NCBI GenBank assembly: GCA_944320735.1
Contig: CALUIQ010000148.1
Coordinates: 1 to 32,117 of the forward strand
DNA: 32,117 bases
Direction of reading: 5' to 3'
Source: an uncultured Bacteroides sp.
GTDB lineage: Bacteria; Bacteroidota; Bacteroidia; Bacteroidales; Bacteroidaceae
Shown: piece after piece, positions 1-7,149 of the stretch
Position numbering within the stretch: position 1 is the stretch's first letter
Layout of the letters: each line of letters begins with the position of its first letter
Translations under genes and position numbers: made by a program
The notes under the pieces: generated by a model
Seen by the model: only the letters and a program-made list of their open reading frames with translations
What the model was told of the DNA's origin: nothing
Database searches by the model: none

Positions 1-206
1 TCGCGGTTGCTTACGTCGAACTGTAGAATCTCGCCCGTGCCGCCCGCGGCCTGCACTTGCGTCAAAGTCTCGCGGGCTTCGGCGTAGCGGCTGACACAGT
101 TGATGAGGACGTAGTAGCCCATGCGGGCCAGTCGGATGCAGACGGCACGTCCTATGCCGCGGCTGCCTCCGGTTACTAATGCATACTTGATACTTTCGTT
201 TGTCAT
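1..206 (-). CDS. 3-oxoacyl-ACP reductase, FabG-type SDR (N-terminal part; cut by window edge)
   Basis: The frame starts at ATG 206 and runs off the left edge, leaving 68 residues. The N-terminus contains VTGGSRGIGRA, the TGxxxGIG dinucleotide-binding motif of classical short-chain dehydrogenases, and continues as the expected first alpha helix and second beta strand. FabG-type enzymes reduce a 3-oxoacyl-ACP to a 3-hydroxyacyl-ACP with NADPH in the cytoplasm. As the next gene downstream of an ACP, two dehydratases, an exporter and a desaturase-like enzyme, it is probably the dedicated ketoreductase of that pathway and not housekeeping FabG. The catalytic Ser-Tyr-Lys residues lie outside the window, so an SDR with another substrate cannot be excluded. 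A 256-bp gap with a tandem repeat separates it from the upstream gene. Confidence 0.85.
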   Translation of the reverse strand, partial: MTNESIKYALVTGGSRGIGRAVCIRLARMGYYVLINCVSRYAEARETLTQVQAAGGTGEILQFDVSNR

Positions 207-326
207 AATATTTTCTATATGTATAGTTGCTTCATTTCATACTTATCCGTGGTCGGAAGCCTGCGTGCCTGCCTGCCCGACCCTTGCCACAGATGCTTCT
301 GGCGGGGATAGGAGGGCACCGCTAAT

Positions 327-441
327 GACGTGCGCATCTCTTGGGTAGTGACGTGCGCATCTCTTGGGTAGTGACGTGCGCATCTCTTGAGTGATGACGT
401 GCGCATCTCTTGACCGCTGACGTGCGCTTGTCTTTGGCGGG
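327..441. repeat. Tandem array, five copies of a 23-bp unit
   Basis: Units begin at 327, 350, 373, 396 and 419. The first two are identical (GACGTGCGCATCTCTTGGG plus TAGT), the third and fourth differ in the last bases, and the fifth is degenerate. Each of the first four contains the palindrome TGCGCA. The array sits between the FAD oxidoreductase stop and the fabG start. No coding or terminator role is evident. Confidence 0.9.
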
Positions 442-462
442 AGCTTCCGATGTCAGCATCGT

Positions 463-1950
463 TTACTTCAGCTTCTCCTCGCCGCCGACGTACCGCCACA
501 TCCACGGCTTGCCCAGTATCTCGGCGCAGGTGAAGAGGGCGGTCATCGTCACGCCACATACGCCGTGCAGCATCAGGTTCTGCCCCGTCAGCAGCAGGTT
601 GGGTACGGGCGTGCGGACGGAGAGCAGGGTCGAGAGGGCGTCGCCAGCATCCTTGCGCAATCCGTAGGCCGTACCCTGTGGCGTGAGGGTGTAGTCGCGG
701 TAGGTCAGCGGGGTGCTGATGTAACGTCGCTCGGTGATGTCGCGCAGTCCGGGCACGGCTTCTTCGGCCAGGGCGATGCACTCGTCCGCCTTCCGGTTCT
801 TCCACGCCACGTAGTCTTCGCCCCGATGCCCCACGGACGTTTCCGCCCAACGGGCGCACTCTTCCCAGGCAATGGGGGTCAGTAAGTCCACTTGGCACAC
901 ATATCGGCTGCCGTCCTCCGGCACGCGTGCGCTTATCATCAGTCCGCCCACGGGTTCGCCGGGACGGCAGATGTCCCACACGTTCGGTCGGCGATAGACG
1001 TAGCGGTTGTGGTTGAAGTAGGGCAGCGTCTCCGGCTTCAGCAGGAGCGACACGGTGAGCATCCCGAAGGTGTTCTCCAACCGAGCCATCCGGTGGCGGT
1101 AGGCGGTCTTCATCCGCTGGCTGTTCTTCACGAGGGCGCAGGTCTGTGCCGGATGGATGCTGCTGATGACGGTGGTCGCTTCGTAGGCTTCGCCGTCCGC
1201 ACAGCGCACGAGGGCGATTTTGCCGTCCCGCTCCACCAGTTCCTCCACGGCGGTGCGGCACGTCACTTCCCCGCCTTGACGGCGGATGCCCTCTGCCAGG
1301 GTCTGCGCTATCTGCCCGCCTCCCGCCTTCAGCCGCCAGCTGCTCTCGATGTAGTTGCCGTTGCCGTGGCAGAAGGTGAAGAGCGGGAGCGTCTCCTTGC
1401 GGAGTTCCATCTTCAGCGACGCGCCGCTCAGCACGTCTATCAGCAACGGGTCGTGGAAGGTCTCGTTCAGATAAGCCCAGGCGTTGCGCTCGAAGAGGTC
1501 GAAGGGCGAAGCGGCTTCTCCCTGCGGGCGTAGTAGGCTGAACTGCTGGCCGACGGTGTCGCGCAGCAGGTCGGCGTAGCGGCAGATGCCTTCTTTCTCT
1601 TTGGGAAACTCCGCCGAGAGGTCGCGCACGAAGCAGTCGAACCCCTGCGACAGGTGGAAGTCCCGCCCGCCGATGCGGATGTGCTCGAAGTCGGTGTCCA
1701 TCCGCTGCCAAGGCAGGCTGAGCAGGCCGAGCTGGCTGAACACGTGGTGCAACGACTGCCCTTCGCCCAGGCCGCCCACGTAGTGGAAGCCCGTGTCGTA
1801 GTCGTGCGTCCCACGGCGGTAACTCTGGATGCAGCCGCCTATCTGCGCGCCTTGTTCCAGCACCTTCACCCGCAGGCCGGCACGGCTCAGGATGTGTCCG
1901 CACACCAGGCCTCCCAGCCCGGCTCCTATGATGAGTACGTCGTATTTCAT
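463..1950 (-). CDS. CrtI/phytoene-desaturase-like FAD-dependent oxidoreductase
   Basis: This 495-residue protein opens with YDVLIIGAGLGGLVCG, the GxGxxG FAD-binding Rossmann motif, followed by a Glu (VKVLEQG) suited to binding the adenosine ribose. The C-terminus carries LLLTGQNLMLHGVCG, the second FAD-contact region of the carotenoid desaturase/retinol saturase superfamily. Length is normal for that family. Members desaturate, saturate or isomerise long polyene chains; the substrate cannot be read from sequence. Lying between the MMPL exporter and fabG on one strand, it probably modifies the acyl or polyene product of this operon. No crtB-like phytoene synthase is present, so a carotenoid role is less likely. 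The gene is markedly GC-rich (line 1261-1320 is 42/60 G+C), which produces a longer spurious frame across it on the same strand. Confidence 0.85.
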   Translation of the reverse strand: MKYDVLIIGAGLGGLVCGHILSRAGLRVKVLEQGAQIGGCIQSYRRGTHDYDTGFHYVGGLGEGQSLHHVFSQLGLLSLPWQRMDTDFEHIRIGGRDFHLSQGFDCFVRDLSAEFPKEKEGICRYADLLRDTVGQQFSLLRPQGEAASPFDLFERNAWAYLNETFHDPLLIDVLSGASLKMELRKETLPLFTFCHGNGNYIESSWRLKAGGGQIAQTLAEGIRRQGGEVTCRTAVEELVERDGKIALVRCADGEAYEATTVISSIHPAQTCALVKNSQRMKTAYRHRMARLENTFGMLTVSLLLKPETLPYFNHNRYVYRRPNVWDICRPGEPVGGLMISARVPEDGSRYVCQVDLLTPIAWEECARWAETSVGHRGEDYVAWKNRKADECIALAEEAVPGLRDITERRYISTPLTYRDYTLTPQGTAYGLRKDAGDALSTLLSVRTPVPNLLLTGQNLMLHGVCGVTMTALFTCAEILGKPWMWRYVGGEEKLK

Positions 1951-2012
1951 TGTTCTTTCTTATGTATGTCTACACGGTTGTATGTTCATTTATCGGGTTG
2001 CGCACTGCCTGA

Positions 2013-2132
2013 TTTTTCAGCCGCAGATGACGCGGATGACGCAGATTTTATATTTTTTCTCTGCCTATGACAAGGATTTGGGCGAAGCCCCTTTAAGAAT
2101 CCGTGTCATCCGTGTCATCTGTGGCTGAAAAA
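2013..2132. repeat. Intergenic inverted repeat, GATGACRCGG-type arms
   Basis: The left arm (2013-2047) and right arm (2098-2132) are about 35 bp and complementary at roughly 31 positions, with a 50-base loop. Each arm starts at TTTTTCAGCC and contains two copies of GATGACGC or GATGACAC. It lies between the MMPL exporter stop and the oxidoreductase start, inside an operon. Transcribed, it could form a long stem-loop; it also resembles a dispersed REP-like repeat. Confidence 0.85.
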
Positions 2133-2146
2133 TAGACACACACGGT

Positions 2147-2160
2147 TAAATTCCCATTTA
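2147..2160 (+). repeat. Solitary 14-bp end (TAAATTCCCATTTA) of the dispersed hairpin element
   Basis: This matches exactly the right end of the elements at 7610-7679 and 12178-12378, but no partner TAAATGATAATTTA lies nearby. It is probably a remnant or a solo end, placed 25 bp downstream of the MMPL exporter stop. Confidence 0.6.
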
Positions 2161-2184
2161 CAGTATAAACTATAATATGCGTTG

Positions 2185-4662
2185 TTACTTCTTAGTCAAT
2201 CTATACAAGTACGGTTGCGCCACGTAGGACAGCAGCACGGCGGCCAGCAGGCCGACCAACGTCGTGAAGCCTACGGAGTGGATGGCCGGATGCGTGGCAA
2301 ACAGCATCGCCCCCACGGTCACCACGAGGATGATGGCGCTGAAGAATATCGCCGTCTTGTGGTAGCGCAGCAAGTCGCCGCCCCCGCCCGTCAGTCCGCT
2401 CATGACGAAGATGCTGTAGTCCACGCCAATGCCGAACACGAAGGTCGATATGATGATGTTGATGAGGTTGAAGCTCATGTCGAACATCGCCATCATGCCC
2501 AGTACGGTCAGCCAACTCAGCACGATGGGCAGGAAGCCCAGCAGCGTACAGCGCACGTTGCCCCGGAAGCTGAGGAACAGCACGAGGAGGACGAACGCCA
2601 TGGACACCCATTGCAGGATGTTGAAGTCGTCGTTGAGCTGCATCAGCGTGTCGGTGGTGTAGTAGTACGTGTCCAGCACCATCAGTCCCGGCACCGGGGC
2701 CACCGCGTCGCAGATGCGGTAATAGTCGCTCTGCTTGCTGCGGACGGTGTCGTTGGCGCAGCGCACGGAGGTGAAGCACAGGTACGTCCCGTCATACGAC
2801 TGCTCCATCAGCGTGGACAAGTAGCCTTCGGGGATGATGCCCGCGCGGTAGAAAGCGTCGGGGCGGTAGTCGGCCTCGATGGCGTCGAAGAACAGCGAGA
2901 AAGCCTCCGGGCGCAGTCCGGCGGCGGGTGCCGTCTCCTCTATCAGCCGGCGTGCCCGTTCGGTGCGCTCTTCCGTCCAGTAGGCTTTCCAGGCGTCGAT
3001 GCGTTGCTGTTGCACGGCTTCGGGCACGAACAGCTTGTCCGTAGGCGTGTAGCTCTTTACCAGGCCAAGGCGTTGCAGCGAGTCGAGCTTGGCGGACATC
3101 ACCGAGAAGCGACCGATGGCTTCCTCCATGGTTTGGCCTGAAGAGGCGAAATACTTCTGCTTGTCGCCCGTGTAGGTCTTGGCGCGCAAGAGTTCCTCCG
3201 ACCACGTGGTCAGCCGGGCCTTGTAGCCCAAGCCGTGCATATCCGCGTCGAAGCGGGTGCCGTGTCTTAGGAACGCCCCGATGCAAACCAGCACGATGAT
3301 GGTCAGCCCGATGAGCACCGGTTTGTTGCGGTCGATGGGGTAGGACGTGAGGCGGTCGATGCCCCGGAAGGCATGTTCGTCCCGCTTGCCTTGGCGCAGG
3401 GCGAGGAGTTGCGGCAGGTAGACAAGGCTGAATGCCGTGGTGCCGACAATGGCCAGCGAGGCGAACAGTCCGAAGTCCTGCAACAGTTCCGTCCGCACGA
3501 AGATAAGCCCCATGAACGAGCCTACCGTCGTGAGGCAGCCCAGGCAAACGGGCTTCACTTGGTCGCGGAGCATCTGTTCCGGGTCGCCTACATATTTATA
3601 ATGCGTCATGACGTGCAGCGCATAACTGAGCGCCACGCCCAGGATGACTCCGCCGATGCCCAACGCCAAGAGCGAGAACTGCCCCTTGACGAAGTACATC
3701 ACCGCCAAGCCGAACAGTGCCCCGAACGCAACGGGAAGCAGCAGCAGCGGTATGGTGTCCCAGCGGCGGAAGCACACGGCGATGAACAGCAGCACCAGCA
3801 CCAAGGCACCGGTGATGGTACCCGTCAGGTCCGACTTGATTTGCCGGGCGTTGTAGTAGCCGCTGGCGGGCGTGCCGTGGTAGCCTATCTGCACCTCCGG
3901 ATGGGACGTGCCGAATTGGGCGATGAGTTCGTTCAGCGTGTCGAACAAGGCCGAACCCTGTCCCGTGTTGGTGGCGGAATACATCGGCGTAAGGAAGGCG
4001 AGGCACACCGTAGAGTCGGGTACGAAGATGTGTCCGTCCACTATCTTGTAGCCTCCCGCAGAGTCGCCTCCGCCGGTCATGGACTTCAGTTGGCTGCCCA
4101 AGAGGTTGCGCAGGCCGATGGGGTCGGTCTGTATCAGTTCGGGCAGCAGGGAGCCTACGGGACCCGTCAGGTCGCGGCGGTTGGTCTGCATTTGCCGTGT
4201 CAGGTGTTCGCGGGTCAGCAGGGAGTCCATACCTTGGTAGGCGGTGGTGTCCAAGTAGGCGGGGAAGTGTGTCAACAGGTAATCCGCCAAGTCGGGCAGC
4301 AGGTCTTCCGACAGACGGTAGAAGACGTCGCCCACCATTCGGTGCTCTTCGGGCAGGGCTTCGTTGCGGCGGTTCAGCGAGTCGATGAAGGCGTCACACG
4401 CCGCTGTCAGTTGCTCCGGGGTCGTACCTTCCTTGCCTGCGAAGAGCAGGAACGTCTTGTCCTTGATGCGCAGGTTGGCGAAGGCCAGCTTGGTGGAACC
4501 GTCCTCGTTCTTGGACGAAGGCATCAGCTTGTTGATGTCCTCCTCCAGATGGACTTGCGAGGCAAAATAACCGCATAGGGCGAACAACGCCACGAGCGAC
4601 GTCCAGTAGCAGACGCGGTGTCGGCGGAAGAAACGAAATATCCGGATGCAAAGTGTGGTCAT
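2185..4662 (-). CDS. MMPL/RND-superfamily exporter (predicted lipid/polyene transporter)
   Basis: The 825-residue protein has the two-fold RND layout: one N-terminal helix (about 18-36), a large periplasmic loop (about 37-280), a helix bundle (about 282-422), another helix near 448-465, a second large loop and a C-terminal bundle. The last bundle contains FGIGVDYSIFVMSGL, the MMPL-type motif with the Asp used in proton coupling, and the first bundle has LGVALSYALHVMTHY in the matching position. Such single-chain exporters move lipids or acyl products and are a regular part of aryl-polyene-type clusters. Its start ATG overlaps the stop of the upstream dehydratase as ATGA (4659-4662), indicating translational coupling. 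It most likely delivers the operon's product across the inner membrane. The substrate is inferred from context only. Confidence 0.88.
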   Translation of the reverse strand: MTTLCIRIFRFFRRHRVCYWTSLVALFALCGYFASQVHLEEDINKLMPSSKNEDGSTKLAFANLRIKDKTFLLFAGKEGTTPEQLTAACDAFIDSLNRRNEALPEEHRMVGDVFYRLSEDLLPDLADYLLTHFPAYLDTTAYQGMDSLLTREHLTRQMQTNRRDLTGPVGSLLPELIQTDPIGLRNLLGSQLKSMTGGGDSAGGYKIVDGHIFVPDSTVCLAFLTPMYSATNTGQGSALFDTLNELIAQFGTSHPEVQIGYHGTPASGYYNARQIKSDLTGTITGALVLVLLFIAVCFRRWDTIPLLLLPVAFGALFGLAVMYFVKGQFSLLALGIGGVILGVALSYALHVMTHYKYVGDPEQMLRDQVKPVCLGCLTTVGSFMGLIFVRTELLQDFGLFASLAIVGTTAFSLVYLPQLLALRQGKRDEHAFRGIDRLTSYPIDRNKPVLIGLTIIVLVCIGAFLRHGTRFDADMHGLGYKARLTTWSEELLRAKTYTGDKQKYFASSGQTMEEAIGRFSVMSAKLDSLQRLGLVKSYTPTDKLFVPEAVQQQRIDAWKAYWTEERTERARRLIEETAPAAGLRPEAFSLFFDAIEADYRPDAFYRAGIIPEGYLSTLMEQSYDGTYLCFTSVRCANDTVRSKQSDYYRICDAVAPVPGLMVLDTYYYTTDTLMQLNDDFNILQWVSMAFVLLVLFLSFRGNVRCTLLGFLPIVLSWLTVLGMMAMFDMSFNLINIIISTFVFGIGVDYSIFVMSGLTGGGGDLLRYHKTAIFFSAIILVVTVGAMLFATHPAIHSVGFTTLVGLLAAVLLSYVAQPYLYRLTKK

Positions 4663-5033
4663 ACGATGGTCATGTCTCCTTTAAATTCTACATAAGTCTG
4701 TTGCTCGTCGCTGATACGGGCGGTTACTGAGTATCCGGCTTCGGTGCGGCCGGTGATGTTTACCTGCACGTCCACCTCAGGACACGTGTCCGGTGTGGCG
4801 AGGGCGGTGAAGCGGCATTGCTTGATGGCACTGATGAACAGCTTGTGTTCCGTCAGCCGCTGGGCCACGTCCTTGATGAGCTGGAGGTTGCACGCGCCGG
4901 GGCATACGGGACGACCGGGAAAGTGTCCGCGGAAGATGTCGCAATCGGGCAGGAAGGCGATGTGCTCCATCATCGAGTCCGCCCAATTCGTATGCATGCT
5001 ATACACTTTATAATAATAGTCTTCAAACTTCAT
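4659..5033 (-). CDS. FabZ-like 3-hydroxyacyl-ACP dehydratase (hotdog; ApeI-like)
   Basis: This 124-residue hotdog protein carries FRGHFPGRPVCPGA, the FabZ active-site signature with His37. In FabZ-type enzymes the catalytic Glu lies 14 residues after the His, supplied by the partner subunit; here that position is Gln51. The family removes water from 3-hydroxyacyl-ACP to give trans-2-enoyl-ACP. It is followed by a second hotdog protein with the opposite pattern (Glu present, His absent), so the two may function as one heteromeric dehydratase. The stop overlaps the exporter start, and 15 bp separate it from the upstream hotdog gene. ApeI equivalence is by family resemblance and gene context, not alignment. 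Confidence 0.8.
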   Translation of the reverse strand: MKFEDYYYKVYSMHTNWADSMMEHIAFLPDCDIFRGHFPGRPVCPGACNLQLIKDVAQRLTEHKLFISAIKQCRFTALATPDTCPEVDVQVNITGRTEAGYSVTARISDEQQTYVEFKGDMTIV

Positions 5034-5048
5034 GATGGGACGTTTGTC

Positions 5049-5459
5049 TTAGGTCATTGAAATCTTCATTTGCGTGGCGGCTATCACCTCCTCGCCTATG
5101 CGTGTCTCGGCGGAAAGCAAGGTGACGCCCGCTACCTCCATGCCGAAGTTGACGGTGGTGTGCAGCGTTTCGCCCACGCGGGGCAGGCGGTGGAGGCTGA
5201 ACTTCTTCACCTCGCCGATGTAGCCCACGGGCGGTGTGGTGGCACCCGCTTCCACGGCCTTGTATCCGGCAAGGGCAGAAGCCGACTGGGCAATGTGTTC
5301 CACTACCCCGGCTTCCGCCAACAGTCCGTCCTCGTCCGTGAAGCAGTTGTCCGCGCGCACGGTCAGCGTGCCGACGGCGGTGTCGCCCTCCACGCTTTCC
5401 AGCCCGTCCACCAAGAGGATGGGCGGGCGTTGTGGAATCAGTTCGCGGATGTCTCTCAT
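5049..5459 (-). CDS. Second hotdog dehydratase (ApeP-like, COG4706-type)
   Basis: The 136-residue protein begins with IRELIPQRPPILLVD, the entry motif of FabA/FabZ-like hotdog dehydratases, and contains AEAGVVEHIAQSASA, which lines up with the FabZ active-site helix (VEAMAQ) and places Glu54 in the catalytic position. The His-Phe-Pro motif expected 14 residues earlier is missing; Phe40 occupies the site. Its stop lies 15 bp before the ApeI-like gene and its start overlaps the ACP stop as ATGA (5456-5459). Together with the neighbouring protein it probably dehydrates ACP-bound intermediates of the operon's polyene or fatty-acid product. Alone it looks catalytically incomplete. Confidence 0.8.
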   Translation of the reverse strand: MRDIRELIPQRPPILLVDGLESVEGDTAVGTLTVRADNCFTDEDGLLAEAGVVEHIAQSASALAGYKAVEAGATTPPVGYIGEVKKFSLHRLPRVGETLHTTVNFGMEVAGVTLLSAETRIGEEVIAATQMKISMT

Positions 5460-5704
5460 GCCTGTTGCAAGTGTGATTCGATGTAGTCGTACAAGTTGTC
5501 GAACGTCTGTATGGTCTTCAGTTCGGTTACGGGAATCTTGATCTTGTACGCCTGCTGGATGATGGCCACGAGGTCCACCAGGCTCAGGCTGTCCAATGAG
5601 AGTGTTTCCTTGATGTTCGCGTTGGGTGCAAAGTTGCTTGCGTCCACTTCAAATTCTTCTGCCAATAAGGCATTCACTTTTTCTACAATGTCATTTCGTG
5701 TCAT
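5456..5704 (-). CDS. Acyl carrier protein (pathway-dedicated)
   Basis: This acidic four-helix protein of 82 residues contains LSLDSLSLVDLV, the DSL motif whose Ser39 receives 4'-phosphopantetheine. It is the first gene of the minus-strand operon and overlaps the next gene by ATGA, so it probably carries the growing chain for the two dehydratases, reductase and off-window ketosynthases. Sequence around the Ser (DSLSLVD rather than DSLDTVE) differs from housekeeping ACP, supporting a specialised role. No TAnnTTTG promoter is obvious in the 38 bases between its start and the repeat element upstream, so the operon promoter was not located. Confidence 0.92.
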   Translation of the reverse strand: MTRNDIVEKVNALLAEEFEVDASNFAPNANIKETLSLDSLSLVDLVAIIQQAYKIKIPVTELKTIQTFDNLYDYIESHLQQA

Positions 5705-5742
5705 AGTCTTCTTATTATTATTGGTTTTTTAGTATTGTTCTA

Positions 5743-5938
5743 TAAATGGGAATTTAGTGCGCGCAAGCGCACTTTAATGAAGAAATAAGAATGATGAATG
5801 AAGAATTATAGTAATCAACTCCCCTCCTTCCGGAAGGAGGAGAGTTTTATTACCTTTCTTCACAAACTCTAATTCTTCATTCTTAATTCATCATTCTTCA
5901 TTCATCATTCTTCATTTAATAGATAAATTATCATTTAC
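5743..5938 (-). repeat. MITE-like hairpin element, long form, copy A
   Basis: The 196-bp element is bounded by TAAATGGGAATTTA (5743-5756) and TAAATTATCATTTA (5925-5938), which are 14-bp inverted ends matching at 12 positions. Inside are GTGCGCGCAAGCGCAC, long arms of GAATGAAGAATGATGA-like repeats in opposite orientations, and a central TCCTTCCGGAAGGA palindrome. On the minus strand it is nearly identical to the element at 12178-12378. It encodes no protein. Confidence 0.85.
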
Positions 5939-5977
5939 TTACGCATTCTCCGGATGACCCTATCATAATTGGGAATA

Positions 5978-6061
5978 AAACACAGAGACACAAAGACACG
6001 GAGAAAATATGCTTGTAAGTCAATGAAATAAAATCTCTGTGTCTCTGTATCTCTGTGTTCT
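5978..6061. repeat. Intergenic inverted repeat, CACAGAGA-type arms
   Basis: Arms at 5978-6006 and 6034-6061 pair at about 24 of 27 positions and consist of short repeats (CACAGAGACACAAAGACACG on the left; CTCTGTGTCTCTGTATCTCT on the right). It lies 27 bp downstream of the recA stop and could end the recA transcript, but no T-run follows the stem on the minus strand. Confidence 0.8.
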
Positions 6062-6087
6062 AAATCATTTTGGTACACCCTCTTCTT

Positions 6088-7131
6088 TCATTCTTTTCCT
6101 TTTTTCAAGGCTTCGAAGATAAGGCCTTCCAATTCTTCCGCCAGTTCGGGATTGTCTTGGATGACTTGTTTGGCGGCATCGCGTCCTTGTGCCAGCTTGG
6201 TGTCGTTGTAGCTGAACCAAGAGCCACTTTTCTTGATGATGCCCAAGTCCGTGCCCAGGTCGATGATTTCGCCTGCACGGGAGATACCTTCGCCAAACAT
6301 AATGTCGAACTCGGCACGACGGAAAGGAGGCGCTACCTTGTTCTTGACCACTTTCACTTTTGTCTGCTTGCCTATCACGTCTTCTCCGTTCTTGATGGCT
6401 TGGCCCGGACGGATGTCCAAACGTACGGAAGCATAGAACTTCAAGGCATTACCGCCGGTGGTCGTCTCGGGATTGCCGAACATGACACCGATTTTCTCAC
6501 GCAACTGGTTGATGAAGATACAGCAGGTGCGGGTCTTGCTGATGGTGGACGTGAGCTTGCGCAGGGCTTGCGACATCAAGCGTGCTTGTAGGCCCACTTT
6601 GTTGTCACCCATGTCACCTTCGATTTCGGCCTTGGGAGTCAAGGCTGCCACGGAGTCTATCACAATGATGTCGATGGCCGAAGAGCGGATCAGCTGGTCG
6701 GCTATCTCCAAAGCCTGTTCGCCGTTGTCGGGCTGAGAAATCAACAGGTTGTCAATGTCTACGCCCAACTTGGCGGCATAGAAACGGTCGAACGCATGTT
6801 CTGCGTCGATGAATGCCGCCGTACCTCCTTGTTTCTGCGCTTCGGCAATGGCGTGGATGGCCAATGTGGTCTTACCGGATGATTCCGGACCGTAAATCTC
6901 GATGATACGTCCGCGCGGATAACCTCCCACGCCCAACGCCACATTCAGGCCGATGGAGCCGGTAGGGATGACTTCCACTTGCTCAACGCTATCATCGCCC
7001 ATCTTCATAATGGAGCCTTTGCCAAAGGTCTTTTCTATTTTGTCCATAGCCGCCTGCAAGGCTTTCAGTTTTTCGCTGTTCGGCATAACGGCTCCTTCGT
7101 TTTCAAAATTCAATTCGTCTTTCTTTGCCAC
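6088..7131 (-). CDS. recA: Recombinase RecA
   Basis: The 347-residue protein is full length. It has Walker A GPESSGKT (81-88), Walker [11 protein letters not shown], the catalytic region around VPTGSI-like residues 56-60, and the L2 region with [21 protein letters not shown]. RecA forms filaments on single-stranded DNA, exchanges strands during recombination and repair, and triggers cleavage of LexA-type repressors. It starts 18 bp after bcp on the same strand, so the two are probably co-transcribed. No LexA-type operator is identifiable in this short gap. The downstream gap carries two repeats, separating it from the unrelated ACP operon. Confidence 0.99.
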   Translation of the reverse strand: MAKKDELNFENEGAVMPNSEKLKALQAAMDKIEKTFGKGSIMKMGDDSVEQVEVIPTGSIGLNVALGVGGYPRGRIIEIYGPESSGKTTLAIHAIAEAQKQGGTAAFIDAEHAFDRFYAAKLGVDIDNLLISQPDNGEQALEIADQLIRSSAIDIIVIDSVAALTPKAEIEGDMGDNKVGLQARLMSQALRKLTSTISKTRTCCIFINQLREKIGVMFGNPETTTGGNALKFYASVRLDIRPGQAIKNGEDVIGKQTKVKVVKNKVAPPFRRAEFDIMFGEGISRAGEIIDLGTDLGIIKKSGSWFSYNDTKLAQGRDAAKQVIQDNPELAEELEGLIFEALKKGKE

Positions 7132-7149
7132 GGTAGTATGTATTTAGTA

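Larger units (their letters stand above)
5705..6087. other. Gene-free stretch between recA and the ACP operon
   Basis: This 383-bp gap holds two repeats and little else: the long hairpin element at 5743-5938 and the CACAGAGA-type inverted repeat at 5978-6061. No ORF with coding character was seen. The promoter of the ACP operon must lie here or further upstream, but no convincing TAnnTTTG box on the minus strand was found. Confidence 0.6.

Noticed and set aside
327..441. CRISPR array
   Set aside because: Units are contiguous 23-mers with no unique spacers and no cas genes are nearby.
215..1903. A 562-codon minus-strand frame over the CrtI-like gene, longer than that gene
   Set aside because: It is highly Arg/Pro/His-rich without recognisable motifs and its 5'-proximal end would translate the tandem array. 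The overlapping frame at 463-1950 has clear FAD motifs; GC-rich DNA produces few stops.
1970..2160. Partly matching ACACGGTT...CATTTA sequences on both sides of the 2013-2132 inverted repeat, as a possible target duplication
   Set aside because: Only 15 of 21 positions match (1970-1990 versus 2140-2160), too weak to claim a target-site duplication.
2182..4578. Long plus-strand frames opposite the MMPL exporter
   Set aside because: They are Gln/Arg/Val/His-rich reversals of a GC-rich membrane-protein gene with no signal or domain.
5978..6061. A classical rho-independent terminator for recA
   Set aside because: The stem is long and AG/CT-rich without a T-run after it on the minus strand; it is better described as a dispersed inverted repeat.
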